DNA from: Lantana camara
Lineage: Eukaryota; Streptophyta; Magnoliopsida; Lamiales; Verbenaceae
Reading direction: 5' to 3'
Assembly (NCBI GenBank): GCA_037501455.1
Contig: CM074856.1
Location: 99,417,001 to 99,481,000, forward strand
Length of the DNA: 64,000 nt
Shown: positions 46,545-58,938 of the stretch, piece after piece
Numbering within the stretch: position 1 is the stretch's first letter
How the letters are laid out: each line of letters opens with the position of its first letter
Made by a program: the position numbers and the translations under genes
The notes under the pieces: generated by a model
What the model was told of the DNA's origin: nothing
Database searches by the model: none
What the model saw: only the letters and a program-made list of their open reading frames with translations

Positions 46545-47128
46545 TGTAGTTTCCTACATGTGCGCAAATTCCCTTTTAGCATAACGCATGAGATTGTAAT
46601 TGGTTTATGCACTAGCCTTTCAGTGAGCTGCTAAGTTCAACCTTCACATTAAATCTATTTTGCTTTTGCAGTGTCGGGACTATTAAAGTGCATGCAAGCA
46701 GCTTTCAAATAATCATCATAATGTTGGGAACCTACAACTTTTGACCAATTCTCATTGTTGCATATGGAATTGGCCTCATGTTTTACAATTCAGATTCACG
46801 TGAACTCTGTCTCAATAGTATAAGGCTGCTTGTTACCTTTCAGAGCGTTGTCATCTCCATTTGGGAATATTAGCATGCGCATGCACGGAAGAATCTTGTT
46901 TACTTTTCCACATCAAACACAGTCTATTTTCCTGACAATGGAAATTCTAAATAGCACAACTAATAACAAAACATTTAATTACACATAACATAGTGTTTTA
47001 CATTCAAAGCAACTGGAAAATCACTAAATCCATGTCGGCTCATCACATGACCTAGTGTGTTACATTCCAAGAGCTGAAACATCTTATTACAAACATTTCA
47101 CACTAGCAACAAAGACTGCATAATTAAA
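46545..47128. other. Noncoding part of Harbinger-like element 2
   Basis: AT-rich DNA between two Myb-like fragments. I see no supported feature. Confidence 0.4.
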
Positions 47129-47670
47129 CTACTGAGGTGGTGGCGCGAACAAACGCACTAAGGAACTCCATGCCGGTTCATCATGGAAATAATACTAAAA
47201 GCAACGTAGATCACCCTGCACGAAAACAAAACAAAATTAATTAGCTGTAACCATGTACACTAGGCATCGCAAATAATTTGACAACAACAGCAAATTGATA
47301 TCTGTCATACATCACGACGGATTGATTCCCACACACACGGTGGTACATGCAGCACCCCAATCTTATGGGCATGGTGTACACCGGATAACGATAAGAGATA
47401 TTCAAAGGTATAGTACCGGTATCGTAACATGGACAGACGCCGGTAATAATAGTTATAGTCATGTGCGACTCCAAACACCGCATTTACAACGTTACCAACA
47501 TGAACCAAAACATTAGAATCCACATTTGCCCAATGTCGTCGACCCCTACAAGCTTCGCGCTATAGCAACGCAATGAATACGGCATCATGACTGCTTGTCC
47601 ACCCATTTTTGTAGAAGGCAGTATCTTGGTTGTACCTTTCAGCTACTTGCTGAAGGGAATGAATTGGCAT
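47129..47670 (-). pseudogene. Myb/SANT-like ORF, Harbinger-like element 2
   Basis: Exon 1 (47311-47670) reads FYKNGWTSSHDAVFIALL, then VDSNVLVHVGNVVNAVFGV, DYNYYYRRLSMLRYRYYTF and VLHVPPCVWESIRRD. A 95-base intron (GT...CAG, 47216-47310) leads to exon 2 (47129-47215), YYFHDEPAWSSLVRLFAPPP. The pattern of a tryptophan near the start, an R...L..RY core, a ...VWE segment and an AYY..DEP..L..LF end fits Myb/SANT-like proteins of PIF/Harbinger elements. In-frame stops at 47570-47572 and in exon 2 disable it. Confidence 0.55.
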
Positions 47671-47754
47671 AGCTAACAGAATGTGCTCACCCTCGAACAA
47701 GAATATTAAAAAGAACACAAAAATAGTGTGGACAATGAGAGCACAGATAGTCTC

Positions 47755-50206
47755 TGTAACACCCCGATCGTTCGGATTTCCATGTACGCCTTAACGAGAG
47801 GGTTTTGTGTACTTTAAATTATTTAATTATGTATTTGAATGTTATTTTAAAGCTTATTTGATTATTTGAATTAATATGAAATTAATTGATTATATTCTTG
47901 AACTTTGATTTTAAACGTTTAAGTTTGCATGCTCGTAATTTGCTCGTTATGTGCGGAATTCAATTCCGTTTTTTGTGAAATTTTGATATGCGTGATATAT
48001 ATGAGTTATGAATGTGTTTGAATGCTCGTTTTAAGTTTTCGTGTTCGTTTATCGAGGTTTTTAAACCTTAAGTATGTGACGAGGGACATGAGGGCCTAAC
48101 TAGTTTTAGCGCGCCTCGTGTTCCGGAGGCCATAACTTGAGCTCGGGAATTCGGATTCGAATTCCGGAAGATGCGTCAGACTCGTGAAGAAGAAAGGAAA
48201 CTCTTGAGCTTGGTTTGTTATTTTTATAAACCCTTTTGGACCCTCGTTTTTCGACCGGAATGAACAGGTTGTGCATAAGCCACCTTCTTTGACTAGTCAT
48301 GTACTTGTGGGGCCAATTTAACTCAACCTAAGCCTAACCCTTGATATCTCGACTTGAGTTAAGTCTCTCCCTCTCCCTTATCAGCTGAAAACCGAGCCAA
48401 ACCCCCCTCATTTGTGCAGAAACAGATCGAGACAAGAGAGGAGAGGAGAAGAGAAGAGAAGCTTTGTCCCTTTTGAGGATTTTGAGCTCAAATCGTCATC
48501 TTTCTTCTCCAAATCTTCAAGGTATGTATATTTTTGTATTCTCTACAATTTTATACAAGTTTTGATCCCTTTAATACTTGTTTTTCATCAGATTTGATTA
48601 GGGTTTGGGTAGGAGCATGAATAGGGACTTTTGGGGATTTTTGCTCTTATGAGCTAACTTGCTTTATGGCTGATTCCCTTGCCTTAAACTGAATATTTGG
48701 ACTTGTTTCTTTACCTCTTTGATGCTCAACTGATAGTATATGATGTTGGACTTCTCTAAACCGAATTGTTGCTGTTGCGTTTTTGTGATTACTTGGTGGT
48801 CCAATGTGCTCCAATTCATGTCAATTTGCATATACAAGGAGTATTTGAGTAGCTTAGCATGTTAACATTTAGATCATAAACTTTTAACTCCTAACTCAGC
48901 CCTTAAGTTGGTGATCATGGCATGAATGTATTGATTTCTCAATTTTGGCTCTAATTGCGTTGCTTGTTTGATGAACCTTTTGGACGCATTCTTGAATCTC
49001 TTTATGTGATTCTTTGGTGTGTATTTGATGCTTGTTTTCTTTGTTAGAATGCTTGAGTAGTTCCCTCTCTTTCAGCCCTTGGTTGCTCTTTGTTTTTCCC
49101 CTTTTTAACCGCAGCTGTCAGCTCTTTTCGCCCCCTTTTCGCCTCTGTACCGAGACACCCCCATGTCTCGGTTTGTTCTTCTGGAGTGACACGGGCGTGT
49201 CACCCCCCTTTTTTTGTAGCTTTGTTTCCTGCCTGTATTGAGACACGGGGGTGTCTCAGTTTAGGCTTCTGGGATGACACGGGCGTGTTATTCCCCTCGG
49301 TTTAATTTTTAAGTGTAACTCTTTTCCGTTCCCTTGCTTTTCGTTGCTTTTTCTTGTCCCGTTTGTGGCCTATATGCATTATTAGCTTAATGTATTATAT
49401 GTTAACTTGTGTAATATGAATCTATGGCTTGATTGGTTTGCTCGTTTTTGAATTATGACTGCATATGTGCGATATGCCCCTCTAACGTGTATTTATGACT
49501 TCATGCCTCGTTTATATGCCTTGCATGATCATTCTTTGCTCCTTCTATGTTATGAATGCTTTGATAACATGTTGTATAGTACGGTATGATCGTTATATGA
49601 AATCTGTGAATCCGTTTGATATGATTGATGAAACTTATGCATTAATATGAACTCGTATGCACTATTGGTCAATTTTTTAAGCTTCATAAGCATCACTCGC
49701 ATTCATATGCATTTTCCGAGCATCAATATGGTTCATTTTCAGTCTATGTTTGCCTCTTGCTCTTTGCTTTGCTCTTAAGTTCGTTCCGATGTGAGGAAGT
49801 GGTTTGTTTGATTCCTTTTGGTTCGTTTTGTTCGGATTGGTCGTCCAGGTGAGGTTTTATTTCCTTTTATTTATGATGACCTAAAACCTTATTTGTATTT
49901 CGAACCCGCATGCGACTTATATAAGCATATATATAGATATGTGTTTGGATACGTATTTTGTGGGATTTGTCCCGTTTGTCTTGAGACTTTGAAAACGCTT
50001 TTATAACTATATAAGCTCTATTTTCGTTTGTTTTGATAAGCTTTGATAAGAGGGTGTGTGTGTAAGTGTGGTATGATCTGTGGATAAGCTTCGTATGATA
50101 AATACGAAATGTATAAGATATGTCTGTCTGTCTGTCTGTCTGTGCGAGTTCTGTGATCTGTTTGGGCCCCGGAGTTGTGGGTAAGGGAGACCCGGGACGA
50201 CCATGG
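47755..50206 (+). mobile_element. LTR-H (solo LTR), left segment
   Basis: The LTR starts TGTAACACCCCGATCG. It is interrupted at CATGG (50202-50206) by the gag-only element and resumes at 58939. The target site is imperfect: GTCTC before (47750-47754) and ATCTC after (59881-59885). It contains a CT-rich leader with donor CAAG|GTATGT (about 48520) and a palindrome array. Confidence 0.85.
49150..49290. repeat. Palindrome array in LTR-H
   Basis: Two kinds alternate: CCGAGACA/TGTCTCGG arms (49150-49171), GTGACACGGGCGTGTCAC (49186-49203), TGAGACACGGGGGTGTCTCA (49239-49258), then a TGACACGGGCGTGTTA copy (49275-49290). Confidence 0.85.
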
Positions 50207-53200
50207 TGTAGCGCCCCTATACACTACAACCCCGCACCAAAGTATCTACCGAGTGGATGTGAGGCCTAGCACCCGAGAAACACTCCAGCGAACGGACAGT
50301 GCTATACAATATCAGAGTATTAAAACACTGCAGCGGAAATTTTATAATTTAAAAACTTCCAAAACTATGATAGGGGAATGCAATAAATAAGCCAATAATG
50401 GCATAGTATAGATATCAAAAGTAGTGACCATGCCGTAATAGATAATTACAAGCTTGGAAGCATAACTTATTCTAAAGAACCTTGAACTATTATGCTAACG
50501 AGAAGACACACTAGGCTTCAAGATACCTTCTAGTAAGCGTCCGTTAAACCTGAAACCATGAGTTGTAAAGTGCGAGGGTTAGTCAAAGTGACTAAGTGAG
50601 GGGGTAGTTGGAACTACATAAATATATACGTATAGGTATATTTGAAAAAGTGTTTGACTATAAAAGTTGGAGTTTGATACTATTAATAAAATAATAGATT
50701 AATAGTATTATACCGGAAATCAAGAAAATAATAATCAATACAAATATTTGGTTCATATTTATTTTGAGAAAAAGGGGAATAAGGGGACTGGGTATCAGAT
50801 TCTTGAAAATATGAACCGTACGATAACAAAGTATTAATGCCCTGTAAGTAGGCGTTCTCCATCCTTTACTCCTTAAACAGAATGAAATCAGAAATAACAG
50901 AATCAATCCAGCCTTCTTCCTCCATGATCTGTCGGGAGCAACCCCTCGAGATCCAGATACACACAGAGGGAGGGACGTACCTTTCCCGTCACTTAATGTG
51001 GAATAACTAACCTTCAGTTAAACCAACATTAAGATCAGATTTGGCGGCAGGTATAGTAATAGACGATGGCCCTTGCCACCCGGCTATTAGTTCTACGGTA
51101 CCACCGGGCCCAACAGATACAGATACAGATACAGATCTTGCATTTTGGATACAGAATAGAGTTACATTATATCAATACTCGTCAAGACGAACTTGAGTAT
51201 GATATGTTTTTGAACTTATACTTAAACAAGGATTTTAATTTATATAATAGAAAAATAGATATCCTTGTATCAGATATTTTCCCAGGAAGGGGATAATACT
51301 ATAGTTAGGGAAAATAAGACTGACCCCTTATTGGGATAAATAAAATATTTTATATGTAGACTCATGATCCCAGTTCAAAATATTTTAACCTCACCTGCTA
51401 TGATACGGAATCAAGTAAAGTATTCGGGGTTCCACTGTCCAGACCTAGTTCCTGAAAGTAGTGAACTACTACGGACTTAGCGAACTAGGTTCTTTCTATA
51501 CTAATGCGACACATGAATGAGTACAATTAAGGCATGTTGTAATAGTAAGGTACAGGAAATTCGATAATCTAGAATTGCAATATTATTGTAAAACACACTG
51601 ATACCAAAGTCATACAACCAAATTAACCAATAAATTCTTATTCAAATCATGAATCCAAGTTAAGGTTTGTTTTTAATAAAGGTGAACTCGATTTTGAAAA
51701 CGTTATTTAATCCCCGATTTTGAAATCGTTAGACAAAAGTCCTTCCTTAAATAAAACCAAATTTTATTTTATATTAATTCTTGAAATTAATACATGAGAT
51801 TATTGGTCAAAATTCATATTTAAAGTCAAAAGTCGAGGTTACTATTGAAAAACGATTACTATTTAAACATAGGGGATTAAATACTTTTAAACATAAAATC
51901 AAACACACACTTACACACACTAGCACACGGTAAACACACATATTTCAAGAACATGTTCTTCATCATGTTTGAATATTCATAAGATGTTCTAGGCATTCTT
52001 GATCAAATTCATAGTCATAACATAAGATTAAAGAATAATTGAGCATAATATATAAACTTTTCATGAAATGTGATTCATAAATAAATTCGTAAACATGAAT
52101 TTATTCATATCTTCAAGTATTCATAAAATGTTCTACACATGCTTAATTATATTCATATTCATAACATAAGATTTGAAGCATAATATAGCAAAATATATGA
52201 ATTCTCTATGAAAAATAATTCTAAATAAATTATTCTAGGCATGAATTTAATCAAACAAGATCATAATCATTTAAATACATACTCACATTATATAATATCA
52301 TAATTCATGCATTTAATTAAATAAAATTCCATAATGTGCACACATTGTATTTAACAAACAATTATGCACATATTTCATAAAATAAAATTCCTAAAGCATA
52401 ATTTAATTAATCCTAGACATGCTACTATTATTATTATACTAAGAACATAATATAAAGCATGAAATAATAAAAGAAAACATACCTTAGAGAGGGAGAGTGG
52501 GAATGGCGTGAGGTTGGGGAGAGAAGAGAGTGGTTTTGTGTGTTGATTTTTGAGTTATAAATGAGGCTTGAGGGGGGTATTTATAGGTATTCATGAGGGG
52601 TCTTTAAGCAATAAATGAAAGTTTAAGGGAGATGTGGTTGCTTAAGATTTCAACAAATGCTTGGTAATAAATTTGGAGATGTGGTTAAATTATATTATGA
52701 ACAAAAGCTTGGTAATTACTTAAGAAATGTGGAGAAATTATACTCATTTAATTAATCCTTCTAGAAGACCATGTGGTCATGGATGATGTCATCTTGAATA
52801 AAAATAAATGTAAAAATAATATAAAATTTATTCAAGAGTCGAGAGGTAAAAGATTGAAGTAGCGAATTAATGAAAGAATGAGTGAAAAACGAGCTTCATT
52901 TAGATTATAAATGTGGAATATTTAGAGTTTTTGTTTATAAACTATGAATATTAAAGATGATGAAAATCATAAGAAAATTATATAAACGAAGCTATGATAA
53001 AGTTTAGAGTTTGGAAAAATCATTATAATGTAAAGAAAAATTCAAGAATCGTTTTAAGTATAATTTCGAATATTGAATAAAAGCTAATTGTTTAAAATAA
53101 AATGATGATTTTTAAAAAGGAAAATATTTATAAAATATGCTATGGTGAAATCGAGTTTTTGGGAAATGCATGAAAATTCATAAAATAATTTAAGGATCGT

Positions 53201-53731
53201 TTTGGTTACAATATTTAATATCAAAAAGTAGATGAGTAAGGATTTATTTATGATCGAATCATAAGCTAGGGTTTTCGCCGGTTTTTTATACTACTGGAGT
53301 TAGGATGGGAATTATGGTTCACGGAAAGTATCACGATCCTCGAAATAATGTGAGGATTCTTTTGGTTACAATATTGGGTAGTGAAAGTGCTTCGGGAAAC
53401 GTAGGAATATTTTTGAGCTGTAGGGGTATTTTCATAATTTTCAACCTAAAATTGTAGGAATAGGTTTTGAAGCATATGAAAGGATTTTAGGTGCTAAAAG
53501 GGAATGAATACTAGAATTCTAGGATTTTATGAGAAGAGTTTCAAGGTACGAGTTAAATAGAGGAAATAATTAAATCTACGATCATTTAATTAAAGTGTAA
53601 CACATAAAAGCACATAAGTCACATAAAATGTAATGCATGAAGGGAATAAATAAGGACCGAGATTATAAGTGCTTCTTGAATAACCCCTTTACTTTACCTT
53701 TTCCAACTCGGCCCAGGTTAGGGCTGTTACA
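50207..53731 (-). mobile_element. Gag-only element, 3' LTR
   Basis: The left LTR (3525 bp) of a minus-strand element, with plus-strand ends TGTAGCGCCCC and GGGCTGTTACA. It is highly similar to 55399-58933. Target site CATGG flanks the whole element (50202-50206 and 58934-58938). TATA box at 52578-52585. Stem-loop at 50237-50288 (about 18 of 19 positions pairable). Donor-like CTAAG|GTATGT on the minus strand near 52484. Confidence 0.93.
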
Positions 53732-53748
53732 ATCCACCCCCCTTAAAA
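53732..53748 (-). other. Polypurine tract of gag-only element
   Basis: On the minus strand TTTTAAGGGGGGTGGAT lies directly before the 3' LTR start TGTAACAGCCC. Confidence 0.85.
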
Positions 53749-53990
53749 AGAATTTGTCCTCAGATTCTCATTTTGTCATAAAATAATTTTATTAATATTT
53801 TTCATCCTTTTCAAGGATTATCTCATATTTTGTCATTAATAAATTCATAAACTTGGGGGTAGTAATGTTTACTAGCCCAGAAGGGAAGTGTTTATATATA
53901 TATCATAATGACCTAAATCACTAGAAGAGGCACTCAGAAAATAAATAAGCACATAATTGTAATGCAATGAATGAATGCATGACGCCAGGG

Positions 53991-55085
53991 TCATAGGACC
54001 TTAACTGGCGTGTAAAGAACATGTATCGTACCCTTCACATTACTTGAAGGTTTGACATGCATATCTCCGTCCATAGCGTTGGCCCTACCTTTCTCTAATG
54101 GATTTCTTGAAGTTCCGATAATAGTTTTTCCTCTCCTTAGTTGCCCTTGTTTGGCTTTCTTTGGGCATTCACGGATCTGGTGTTCATCACTACCACATCG
54201 CAAACATAAGCCGACCTTTTTCCAGCATTTTTCTTCAGTATGTCGCGGCCCATGACAGAAGTCACAAATGGTTTCATCTTGGACCTTTAGGGGTACTTGC
54301 GAGGATTGTTGTTGAGTACGCCTAGGTTTCTTCTTTTGCATATGAGCAATTTGGCTGGCAACTTGTTTCTCTCCTGGTGGTAGTTTATCGTTAGTTGGGT
54401 CTTGATGTTTTGAATTCAGGAGAATACTCTTGTGTGTTGCCACAGTGTTTAGGGCGTTATCCACAACCCGGGTATATCCCTCAATATCAAAAGGAGCTAA
54501 TACCCATCGTAGGTCCGGTTTCAATCCATCAGCAAATCTCTTTGTTTTGCGACACTCGTCACTCAGGATGTGTGGTGCATATTGTATTAACCTAACAAAC
54601 TTGGCCTCGTATTCGGCTACTGACATATACCCTTGTACTAAATTCATGAACTCGGCCTCTCGAGCATCCCTGGTTACTTGAGGAATGTACTTATGCTGAA
54701 ATTCCCTTACAAACTCAATCCAATTACTTTGAACTCTGGTATCCAACCATCTCTGCTTGACATACTTCCACCAACTTAATGCCGCCTCTTCCAATAAGAA
54801 GGTTGCATATTGTACTCGTTTTGGATCTTCGGGGTAAATATCCATTGCCTCATATATCTTTTCAAGGCTCGCAATCCAATTTTCTGCCTTAAGGTCATTG
54901 GGTTCCCCGAAGAACTTTGGTGGATTCAACTGAAGGAACTTTTCCAAAGTTCTTTCATTTCCCTGATTAGATACTGGCACATGCGTTTGCATAAACTGTC
55001 TAAAGACCTCCGCTATATCTAGTGCTCCTGTGGGAGTTGTTGTGGCTGATGGTGTCTGATTGTGTGGGGTCCTTGGTGGTGACAT
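53991..55085 (-). CDS. gag: Gag polyprotein of a non-autonomous Gypsy element
   Basis: About 364 residues from the ATG at 55085 (MSPPRTPHNQTPS). This start is preferred over in-frame upstream codons because the upstream stretch is hydrophobic and unlike Gag. The capsid region contains FLQLNPPKFFGEPNDLKAEN, SWWKYVKQRW, FQHKYIPQVTRDAREAEFM and FADGLKPDLRW, the conserved retrotransposon gag pattern of Tekay/Del-like Gypsy elements. Two CX2CX4HX4C zinc knuckles follow (CDFCHGPRHTEEKC and CLRCGSDEHQIREC), then a basic tail. The frame is open throughout. There is no protease, RT or integrase in the element, so the protein could form particles or bind the RNA while the enzymes come from a relative. 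Confidence 0.92.
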   Translation of the reverse strand: MSPPRTPHNQTPSATTTPTGALDIAEVFRQFMQTHVPVSNQGNERTLEKFLQLNPPKFFGEPNDLKAENWIASLEKIYEAMDIYPEDPKRVQYATFLLEEAALSWWKYVKQRWLDTRVQSNWIEFVREFQHKYIPQVTRDAREAEFMNLVQGYMSVAEYEAKFVRLIQYAPHILSDECRKTKRFADGLKPDLRWVLAPFDIEGYTRVVDNALNTVATHKSILLNSKHQDPTNDKLPPGEKQVASQIAHMQKKKPRRTQQQSSQVPLKVQDETICDFCHGPRHTEEKCWKKVGLCLRCGSDEHQIRECPKKAKQGQLRRGKTIIGTSRNPLEKGRANAMDGDMHVKPSSNVKGTIHVLYTPVKVL

Positions 55086-55380
55086 TATGATGCTAGAATC
55101 ACAATCGCATTGGAAAATATAATACATGGAGGTTAAATAATGATTCACAGATTGACACAAAGTAATAAATTCAAATATAACACTGAAGTTATGTACACAT
55201 AATATGTACAAGGAATAAGCATGATGCACTAACGGCCCTACTGGTATCTTGAAGCAATTCCTAGGACTCGAGATATGAACATGCAGAAGAGCAACAATAA
55301 AGTATTTTAAAGTGTTGCACTTTTGAAAAACTTAGACATTTTCAAGAAAGAGCACCTAGGGTACTAGAGTAACCCGGTTG

Positions 55381-55391
55381 CTTTGATACCA
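55381..55391 (-). other. Primer binding site of gag-only element
   Basis: TGGTATCAAAG on the minus strand, a few bases after the 5' LTR end, matches the initiator-Met tRNA type. Confidence 0.85.
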
Positions 55392-55398
55392 CTTTAGT

Positions 55399-58300
55399 TG
55401 TAGCGCCCCTATACACTACAACCCCGCACCAAAGTATCTCCCGAGTGGATGTGAGGCCTAGCACCCGAGAAACACTCCGGCGAACGGATAGTGCTATACA
55501 ATATCAGAGTATTAAAACACTGTAGCGAAAATTTTATAATTTAAAAACTTTCAAAACTATGATAGGGGAATGCAATAAATAAGCCAATAATGGCATAGTA
55601 TAGATATCAAAAGTAGTGACCATGCCGTAATAGATAATTACAAGCTCGGAAGCATAACTTATTCTAAAGAACCTTGAACTATTATGCTAACGACAAGACA
55701 CACTAGGCTTCAAGATACCTTCTAGTAAGCGTCCGTTAAACCTGAAACCATGAGTTGTAAAGTGCGAGGGTTAGTCAAAGTGACTAAGGGAGGGGGTAGT
55801 TGGAACTACATAAATATATACGTATAGGTATATTTGAAAAAGTGTTTGACTATAAAAGTTGGAGTTTGATACTATTAATAAAATAATAGATTAATAGTAT
55901 TATATCGGAAATCAAGAAAATAATAATCAATACAAATATTTGGTTCATATTTATTTTGAGAAAAAGGGGAATAAGGGGACTGGGTATCAGATTCTTGAAA
56001 ATATGAACCGTACGATAATAAAGTATTAATGCCCTGCAAGTAGGCGTTCTCCATCCTTTATCCTTAAACAGAATGAAATCAGAAATAACAGAATCAATCC
56101 AGCCTTCTTCCTCCATGATCTGTCAGGAGCAACCCCTCGAGATCCAGATACACACAGAGGGAGGGACGTACCTTTCCCGTCACTTAATGTGGAATAACTA
56201 ACCTCTAGTTAAACCAACATTTAGATCAGATTTGGCGGCAGGTATAGTAATAGACGATGGCCCTTGCCACCCGGCTATTAGTTCTACCGTACCACCGGGC
56301 CCAACAGATACGGATACAGATACAGATCTTGCATTTTGGATACAGAATAGAGTTACATTATATCAATACTCGCCAAGACGAACTTGAGTATGATATGTTT
56401 GTAACTTATACTTAAACAAGGATTTTAATTTATATAATAGGAAAATAGATATCCTTGTATCAGATATTTTCCCAGGAAGGGGATAATACTATAGTTAGGG
56501 AAAATAAGACTGATCCCTTATTGGGATAAATAATAAAATATTTTATATGTAGACTCATGATCCCAGTTGAAAATATTTTAACCACACCTGCTATGATACA
56601 GAATCAACTAAAGTATTCGGGGTTCCACTGTCCAGACCTAGTTCCTGAAAGTAGTGAACAACTACGGACTTAGAGAACTAGGTTCTTTCTATCCTAATGC
56701 GACACATGAATGAGTACAATTAAGGCATGTTGTAATAGTAAGGTACAGGAAATTCGGTAATCTAGAATTGAAATATTATTGTAAAACACACTGATACCAA
56801 AGTCATACAACCGAATTAACCAAGAAATTCTTATTCAAATCATGAATCCAAGTTAAGGGTTGTTTTTAATAAAGGTGAACTCGATTTTGAAAACGTTATT
56901 TAATCCCCGATTTTGAAATTGTTAGACAAAAGTCCTTTCTTAAATAAAACCCAATTTTATTTTATATTAATTCTTGAAATTAATACATGAGATTATTGGT
57001 CAAAATTCATATTTAAAGTCAAAAGTCGAGGTTACTATTGCAAAACGGTTACTATTTAAACATAGTGGATTAAATACTTTTAAACATAAAATCAAACACA
57101 CACTTACACACACTAGCACACGGTACACACACATATTTCAAGAACATCAAGAACATGTTCTTCATCATGTTTGAATATTCATAAGATGTTCTAGGCATTC
57201 TTGATCAAATTCATAGTCATAACATAAGATTAAAGAATAATTCAGCATAATATATAAACTTTTCATGAAATATGATTCATAAATAAATTCCTAAACATGA
57301 ATTTATTCATATCTTCAAGTATTCATAAAATGTTCTACACATGCTTGATTATATTCATATTCATAACATAAGATTTGAAGCATAATATAGCAAAATATAT
57401 GAATTCTCTATGAAAAATAATTCTAAATAAATTATTCTAGGCATGAATTTAATCAAACAAGATCATAATCATTTAAATACATACTCACATTATATCATAT
57501 CATAATTCATGCATTTAATTAAATAAAATTCCATAATGTGAACACATTGTATTTAACTAACAATTATGCACATATTTCATAAAATAAAATTCCTAAAGCA
57601 TAATTTAATTAATCCTAGACATGCTACTATTATTATTATACTAAGAACATAATATGAAGCATGAAATAACAAAAGAAAACATACCTTACAGAGGGAGAGT
57701 GGGAATGGCGTGAGGTTGGGGAGAGAAGAGAGTGATTTTGTGTGTTGATTTTTGAGTTATAAATGAGGCTTGAGGGGGGTATTTATAGGTAGTCATGAGG
57801 GGTTTTTAAGCAATAAATGAAAGTTTAAGGGAGATGTGGTTGCTTAAGATTTCAACACATGCTTGGTAATAAATTTGGAGATGTGGTTAAATTATATTAT
57901 GAACAAATGCTTGGTAATTACTTAGGAAATGTGGAGAAATTATGCTCATTTAATTAATCCTTCTAGAAGACCATGTGGTCATGGATGATGTCATCTTGAA
58001 TAAAAATAAATATAAAAATAATATAAAATTTATTCAAGAGTCGAGAGGTAAAAGATTGAAGTAGCGAATTAATGAAAGAATGAGTGAAAAACGAGCTTCG
58101 TTTTGATTATAAATGTGGAATATTTAGAGTTTTTGTTTATAAACTATGAATATTAAAGATGATGAAAATCATAAGAAAATTATATAAACGAAGCTATGAT
58201 AAAGTTTAGAGTTTGGAAAAATCATTATAATGTAGAGAAAAATTCAAGAATCGTTTTAAGTATAATTTCGAATATTGAATAAAAGCTAATTGTTTAAAAT

Positions 58301-58933
58301 AAAATGATGATTTTTAAAAAGGAAAATATTTATAAAATATGCTATGGTGAAATCGAGTTTTTGGTAAATGCATGAAAATTCATAAAATAATTTAAGAATC
58401 GTTTTGGTTATAATATTGAATATCAAAAAGTAGATGAGTAAGGATTTATTTATGATCGAATCATAAGCTAGGGTTTTCGTCGGTTTTTTATACTACTGGA
58501 GTTAGAATGGGAATTATGGTTCACGAAAAGTATCACGATCCTCGAAATAATGTGAGGATTCTTTTGGTTACAATATTGGGTAGTGAAAGTGCTTCGGGAA
58601 ACGTAGGAATATTTTTGAGCTGTAGGGGTATTTTCGTAATTTTCAACCTAAAATTGTAGGAATAGGTTTTGAAGCATATGAAAGGGTTTTAGGTGCTAAA
58701 AGGGAATGAATACTAGAATTCTAGGATTTTATGAGAAGAGTTTCAAGGTACGAGTTAAATAGAGGAAATAATTAAATCTACGATCATTTAATTAAAGTGT
58801 AACACATAAAAGCACATAAGTCACATAAAATGTAATGCGTGAAGGGAATAAATAAGGACTGAGATTATAAATGCTTCTTGAATAACCCCTTTACTTTACC
58901 TTTTCCAACTCGGCCCAGGTTAGGGCTATTACA
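55399..58933 (-). mobile_element. Gag-only element, 5' LTR
   Basis: The right LTR (3535 bp), promoter-proximal for the minus-strand gag. TATA box 57780-57787. A CT-rich leader ends in donor-like GTAAG|GTATGT (about 57684). Stem-loop at 55429-55480. One difference from the other LTR turns a wobble pair into a Watson-Crick pair. Confidence 0.93.
57780..57787 (-). promoter_or_regulatory. TATA box driving the gag-only element
   Basis: TATAAATA with C-rich flanks on the minus strand in the 5' LTR, followed by a CT-rich leader. Confidence 0.65.
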
Positions 58934-58938
58934 CATGG

